A DNA stretch of 64,000 bases from an uncultured Actinomycetes bacterium (lineage in GTDB: Bacteria > Actinomycetota > Acidimicrobiia > Acidimicrobiales > RAAP-2), in NCBI GenBank assembly GCA_903860915.1, contig CAIOSJ010000021.1:210737-274736 (forward strand). Direction: 5' to 3'. Every line of letters begins with the position of its first letter. Positions within the stretch are counted from its first letter, which is position 1. The notes under the pieces are model-generated. The model was not told the origin of the DNA. It made no database searches and was given only the letters and a program-made list of their open reading frames with translations. Positions 60,924-64,000 of this stretch are shown here, piece after piece. A program made the translations under genes and the position numbers.

Positions 60924-61825
60924 GTGCCACCCACATAGAAACTGATCGGGGCCTCTCGGCCCGCATGTTTGTTACCGGTCTCGGCTTGGTGGTGCTTTAC
61001 GGCATCGTGATGTTCATACTGGTGCGACTCGGAATTTCCATGGCTGCGGTCCTGTTTTTTGGTGCCCTGATGCTCTTTGGGCAGTACTACTTCTCCGACA
61101 AAATCGCCATGTTTTCCATGAACGCCCGAGAGGTTTCCCCCGAAGAAGCACCCCAGTTACACGAAATGGTTGACCGCCTGGTGGCACTGGCCGGTATGCC
61201 CAAGCCCCGCGTCGGTATCGCCACCACCGACGTACCCAATGCTTTCGCTACCGGTCGAAGTCCCAAGGCCTCCGTTGTCGTCGTCACCCAAGGCCTCATG
61301 AATCGTCTCAGTGATGCTGAGCTCCAAGCAGTTCTCGCTCACGAACTCAGCCACGTTGCCCACCGCGACGTGGCCATCATGACCATCGCATCCTCGCTCG
61401 GCATGCTGGCTGGACTGGTCAGCCGTATGGCCATGTGGGGAGCCATGTTCACCGGTGGCGGTCGAGATGAAGAGTCTGAGAACATGTTCCTGCTCGAAAT
61501 TATTACTTTTCTCGTTTCCATCGTCATCTACGTCATTAGTTATCTCTTGACCCTGGCCCTCTCCCGCTACCGCGAGCTATCAGCCGACCGTAGCGGAGCC
61601 ATCTTGATTGGTAAGCCCAGCGACCTCGCGAGCGCCCTGGTGCGTATTCATGGAGAGATGGGCAAGATTCCCAATAACGACCTTCGCAAAACCGAGGGTA
61701 TGAACGCCTTCTTCTTTGCTCCCGCTTTTGCCAAGGGTTCCGCAGCCGCTCTTCTCTCCACGCACCCCACTTTAGAAAAGCGCCTTGACCAACTGGCCAA
61801 GCTCGAGCGCGACCTCAACGGATAA
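60920..61825 (+). CDS. htpX: HtpX-family membrane zinc metalloprotease
   Basis: A 301-aa M48 protease for membrane-protein quality control. Two hydrophobic segments occupy residues about 15-55, the zinc site is LAHELSHVAHRDV (HExxH), two more segments follow (SSLGMLAGLVS and LEIITFLVSIVIYVISYLL), and the third ligand sits in YRELSADRSGA. The gene sits between pspA and pspAB, with overlap at both ends (4 nt with pspA, 0 nt with pspAB). Confidence 0.95.
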   Translation: MSATHIETDRGLSARMFVTGLGLVVLYGIVMFILVRLGISMAAVLFFGALMLFGQYYFSDKIAMFSMNAREVSPEEAPQLHEMVDRLVALAGMPKPRVGIATTDVPNAFATGRSPKASVVVVTQGLMNRLSDAELQAVLAHELSHVAHRDVAIMTIASSLGMLAGLVSRMAMWGAMFTGGGRDEESENMFLLEIITFLVSIVIYVISYLLTLALSRYRELSADRSGAILIGKPSDLASALVRIHGEMGKIPNNDLRKTEGMNAFFFAPAFAKGSAAALLSTHPTLEKRLDQLAKLERDLNG

Positions 61826-62401
61826 GTGGGACTCTTCGACGCACTGCGTGGGAAAACCAAGCAGCTGGCGCCCAATCTTGATCAGATTTTTGCCCTCTCC
61901 ACGGCAGCCCTCACCTTGCAGTCCGAACTCGATCTCGTCACGACGGGAGAGGCGGGGCTGTGCTTTAAGGGTGGTAGTGGAGCGAGCGAATTGAGCAATG
62001 ACGCCGAAATCCACGATTTACTCCTTGCCGATGATCCAAATGGCCGACTTACGCTCACCACCGATTCTCTGGGATTCAAGTGGGTAGTGATTTCAGATAC
62101 CGACATTCCCTCGCTGGTCACACGCTTGCACGGCGCCAACACCACGCTTACGGAGCACGGCTTTGGGCCCCGACTTTTGTGCGCGGTCTTTGGATTTCAG
62201 CCGCTAACTCCACCAGGAGAGGGCAACGTTCGTTTGGTGTACCTGTTCAAGCAAGGCACTTTTTACCCATTCGCCCCTAGGGATCACAACAAGCGTGACA
62301 ACGAGTTCGAGCTGCGTGTCCGTACTTTCATTGGTGACGATCTGCCAATGGAGAAGGACCTCTCGCGCTGGATGGCCTTATGGGGACTTCCGGTTTCTTA
62401 G
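61826..62401 (+). CDS. pspAB: PspA-associated protein PspAB
   Basis: A 191-aa protein, MGLFDALRGKTKQLAPNLDQIFAL..., matching the actinobacterial PspAB family found after htpX in PspA operons. It contains LGFKWVVISDTDIPSLVT and NVRLVYLFKQGTFYPFAP. Its molecular role is not established; cooperation with PspA is assumed from linkage. It starts at GTG directly after the htpX stop. It ends 45 nt before a transposon, and a tRNA-like remnant lies in between. Confidence 0.85.
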   Translation: MGLFDALRGKTKQLAPNLDQIFALSTAALTLQSELDLVTTGEAGLCFKGGSGASELSNDAEIHDLLLADDPNGRLTLTTDSLGFKWVVISDTDIPSLVTRLHGANTTLTEHGFGPRLLCAVFGFQPLTPPGEGNVRLVYLFKQGTFYPFAPRDHNKRDNEFELRVRTFIGDDLPMEKDLSRWMALWGLPVS

Positions 62402-62413
62402 GCCTTAGCCTTC

Positions 62414-62438
62414 GGTTCGAATCCCGCTGGGACTACCA
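62414..62438 (+). other. tRNA 3'-end remnant, possible attachment site
   Basis: GGTTCGAATCCCGC followed by TGGGACTACCA: the T-loop, the 3' half of the T-stem, acceptor strand TGGGACT, discriminator A and CCA of a tRNA. The 5' half is absent, and TTCGG just before it cannot pair with CCCGC. Such a piece is what remains after a site-specific insertion or recombination into a tRNA gene. Confidence 0.55.
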
Positions 62439-62446
62439 ATTGCAAT

Positions 62447-62485
62447 TGTCCGGCCCCCCAAAATCTGGTCCACATTGAGTGTCAG
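62447..62485 (+). repeat. Left terminal inverted repeat of the IS
   Basis: TGTCCGGCCCCCC, then GGTCCACATTGAGTGT, matches the reverse complement of the right end except for scattered changes and one gap. The shared blocks are TGTC, GCCCCC, GGTCCAC and TTGAGTGT. Confidence 0.88.
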
Positions 62486-62521
62486 AGTTCTATCAAAGTG
62501 ATAGGGGAGAGAAGGTAGTTA

Positions 62522-62803
62522 ATGGCAGCACCGAAGAAGTTCACCGTTGAACAAATCATTGTGAAACTTAGAGAAGTAGAGAAGCTCACGGGTCAAGGAA
62601 TGACCATTCCAATGGCCGCCAAGAGGGTCGGCATCACCGATCAGACCTTTTATCGTTGGCGAACCCGATATGGCGCGCTGAAGGAAGATGAGGCCAAGCG
62701 CCTCGTCATTCTCGAGCAAGAAAACAACCGCCTAAAACGTATTGTGGCCGAACAGGCTCTCGACATTTCAATGCTCAAGGACCTGCAAAGGGGAAAATGG
62801 TGA
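62522..62803 (+). CDS. Transposase OrfA (HTH) of the IS
   Basis: A 93-aa protein with an N-terminal HTH of IS3 type (EQIIVKLREVEKLTGQGMTIPMAAKRVGITDQTFYRWR) and a leucine-zipper-like helix (EENNRLKRIVAEQALDISML). It binds the terminal repeats. Ends GKW-TGA with the ATG of orfB inside the stop region. Confidence 0.93.
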   Translation: MAAPKKFTVEQIIVKLREVEKLTGQGMTIPMAAKRVGITDQTFYRWRTRYGALKEDEAKRLVILEQENNRLKRIVAEQALDISMLKDLQRGKW

Positions 62804-63651
62804 GCCCGGCGCGCCGGCGAGAAGCGGCGAACTATCTGGTTCGTCGTTTTCAAATCTCCGAGCGTCGGGCCTGTCAACTCGTGGAGCTCAATAGATCAAC
62901 CAAGCGCTATCGGGCCATCACGTCCGAAGCCGAAGGCGAAATTGTTGCCGCCATGAACGCCCTGGCAGCCAAGCACCCTCGGTGGGGCTATCGGAGCATT
63001 ACCAAGTTGATGCGCGACCAGGGCTTCGCGGTGAACCCGAAGCGAATCGAACGGCTCTGGCGACAAGAAGGCCATCGACTCGCGCCTCGACGTTTGAAGG
63101 AATCGGGTCAAAAGGCCATAGGGGTGGGCGAAAACTCCTCCAGAAACCGCCCCGCACTGCGCCCTAATCACGTCTGGACCTATGACTTTGTGTCGACCCG
63201 CGTTCGTCGTGGCGGCAAGATTCGGATATTGAATGTGCTCGATGAGTTCACTCGAGTCTCCCTGGGCTCGGCAGTGTCACGATCCATCGGGGCGAACGGG
63301 GTCATAACTCACTTGGAGAAACTGTTTGAGAGTCACGGGAAGCCACGTGAAATTCGCTCTGACAACGGACGTGAGTTCATTGCCTCTACGTTGATTGAGT
63401 GGCTGAAGGAGCGAGGGGTCGAAGCTGTGTTCATTGAAAAGGCTTCACCACAGCAAAACCCATTTATTGAGCGGTTCAACGGCACCATGAGGCGTGACTT
63501 GCTCAATCTTGAGGAGTTTGACACCGTCACCGAAGCGCAGGTACTAGTCAACAACTTCAACGACGAATACAACCATGAGCGGCCACATCGAGCCCTCAAC
63601 ATGATGACTCCGCACGAGTTTGCCCAGTCCTATAAGTTGGTGGGGAAATGA
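62797..63651 (+). CDS. Transposase OrfB (DDE integrase) of the IS
   Basis: A 284-aa rve-type integrase. The N-terminal HTH-21-like helices (YLVRRFQISERRACQLVEL) and the DDE domain are complete: Asp in VWTYDFVSTRV, Asp in IRSDNGREF and Glu in SPQQNPFIERFNGTMR. It begins at an ATG overlapping the orfA stop by 7 nt (ATGGTGA), so it is expressed by re-initiation rather than by the frameshift of many IS3 elements. Confidence 0.93.
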   Translation: MVSPARRREAANYLVRRFQISERRACQLVELNRSTKRYRAITSEAEGEIVAAMNALAAKHPRWGYRSITKLMRDQGFAVNPKRIERLWRQEGHRLAPRRLKESGQKAIGVGENSSRNRPALRPNHVWTYDFVSTRVRRGGKIRILNVLDEFTRVSLGSAVSRSIGANGVITHLEKLFESHGKPREIRSDNGREFIASTLIEWLKERGVEAVFIEKASPQQNPFIERFNGTMRRDLLNLEEFDTVTEAQVLVNNFNDEYNHERPHRALNMMTPHEFAQSYKLVGK

Positions 63652-63738
63652 GTGCCTTAGCCACACCAACACTGGAGCAGCCGGAGAGCACGGTTACGTG
63701 CAGGGTGTTAGTCCAGCCACACTGTGGATCGTTGCTTC

Positions 63739-63777
63739 AGCAACACTCAAAGTGGACCAAAAAGTGGGGGCAAGACA
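63739..63777 (-). repeat. Right terminal inverted repeat of the IS
   Basis: Reverse complement begins TGTCTTGCCCCC, then GGTCCACTTTGAGTGT, matching the left repeat. It also supplies the last nine codons of the truncated gene to the right. Confidence 0.88.
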
Positions 63778-64000
63778 CCAGCCAAGAAGGCCGGACTCGG
63801 GTCGCTCGCGAGCTGGCCCGAACTCGTAATCGCCATCTGAAAGAGCATCGACTGCGTGGCGTTGGCGTCGAGCACGAAGAGTCCCTGGCCCTTGGGCGAA
63901 GCGACCAGTTGGGTGGGCGTCACGAGAGTGACCGCCGACCCACTCGGTGGAGTGTCGTGCAGCGAGCTGGCGTTTTGAAAGACCGGGGAGCCGTAGGTTG
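63747..64000 (-). pseudogene. Gene truncated by the IS (5' part beyond window)
   Basis: An open frame enters from the right edge and runs about 74 codons before meeting the IS at 63777. It continues 9 codons into the terminal repeat and stops at a TGA (63747-63749). Its residues (TLVTPTQLVASPKGQGLFVLD and SMLFQMAITSSGQL) suggest a beta-rich, probably secreted or surface domain, but I do not recognise the family. The lost 3' part is not found left of the IS. Confidence 0.6.

Larger units (their letters stand above)
62447..63777 (+). mobile_element. IS3-family insertion sequence, IS407-like, 1331 bp
   Basis: Bounded by imperfect inverted repeats of about 39 bp that start TGTC and end GACA. It carries orfA and orfB in two frames. 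OrfA resembles the IS407-group proteins. The outside flanks (AAT on the left, CCA on the right) are not a target duplication at any length from 3 to 5. Both ORFs are intact, so it could be active or recently active. Confidence 0.9.

Noticed and set aside
62402..62438. A complete tRNA gene after pspAB
   Set aside because: Only the 3' part can be formed. No AGTCCCA acceptor strand or anticodon arm occurs upstream.
62444..63780. Target-site duplication of the IS
   Set aside because: The flanking bases AAT and CCA, also tested as 4- and 5-mers, do not match.

Overview
The window is a 64-kb piece of a moderately GC-rich actinobacterial chromosome, most likely from class Acidimicrobiia; the class is an inference from gene content, not from a marker tree. 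Supporting signs are two F420-type LLM oxidoreductases, a mycothiol-type DinB-fold enzyme, a ClpS-DUF2017 pair, a PspA-HtpX-PspAB stress operon, a PimB-like mannosyltransferase next to a ROK kinase, and a surface protein with an LAxTG (class E sortase) signal. The genome is compact. Six convergent gene pairs overlap by exactly 4 nt at their stop codons, and about a dozen genes have a TANNNT box 6-8 nt before the start codon, which suggests leaderless mRNAs.

Layout. 1-6.7 kb: a leftward proteostasis and core block, tig-clpP-clpX-folC-ndk-mreB (mreB runs off the left edge), preceded by a mycothiol-type enzyme. 6.7-12.9 kb: tRNA-Pro, an XPB-like helicase, an ECF sigma factor with a membrane partner, tRNA-Arg, tRNA-His, an aldehyde dehydrogenase and tRNA-Lys, several with clear terminators. 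12.9-24.3 kb: a secreted SGNH protein, a Baeyer-Villiger-type monooxygenase, ClpS/DUF2017, an MpaB-like protein, a mutarotase/SDR pair, SurE, ArfB, a thioesterase, methylmalonate-semialdehyde dehydrogenase, a permease carrying two YHS domains, and a NUDIX hydrolase.

24.3-34.4 kb: acyl-CoA synthetase, acyl-CoA dehydrogenase, tandem GNAT protein, MFS transporter, fatty acid desaturase, secreted CocE-like hydrolase and PurU. 34.4-40.3 kb: DCC protein, B12-dependent ribonucleotide reductase with a well-formed promoter and a 26-bp palindrome in its leader, glycerol kinase and an SMP-30 protein. 40.3-47.9 kb: alanine-type aminotransferase, LLM enzyme, glucokinase, SRPBCC protein, PimB-like glycosyltransferase, a small Cys-rich protein, a DHA2 exporter, a thioredoxin-like protein, a zinc ribbon and a PH-domain protein. 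47.9-57.6 kb: an LAxTG surface protein with SpaA-type repeats, truncated hemoglobin, tRNA-Gly, hydrolases, a RecB-type nuclease, a DsbA-like protein, a sulfatase and a second LLM enzyme.

57.7-64 kb: purK-purE followed by a deacetylase-fold protein that seems to lack its metal ligands, then pspA-htpX-pspAB. Just after pspAB lie a 25-nt tRNA 3'-end remnant, a complete IS3-family element (1331 bp, IS407-like) and a gene cut off by that element. The element has no target duplication, so this end is a rearrangement point or possibly an assembly join. I found no CRISPR array, prophage or obvious new defence system. The most unusual items are the permease-YHS-YHS fusion, the LAxTG repeat protein, the nrdJ leader palindrome, the degenerate deacetylase and the tRNA remnant/IS junction.
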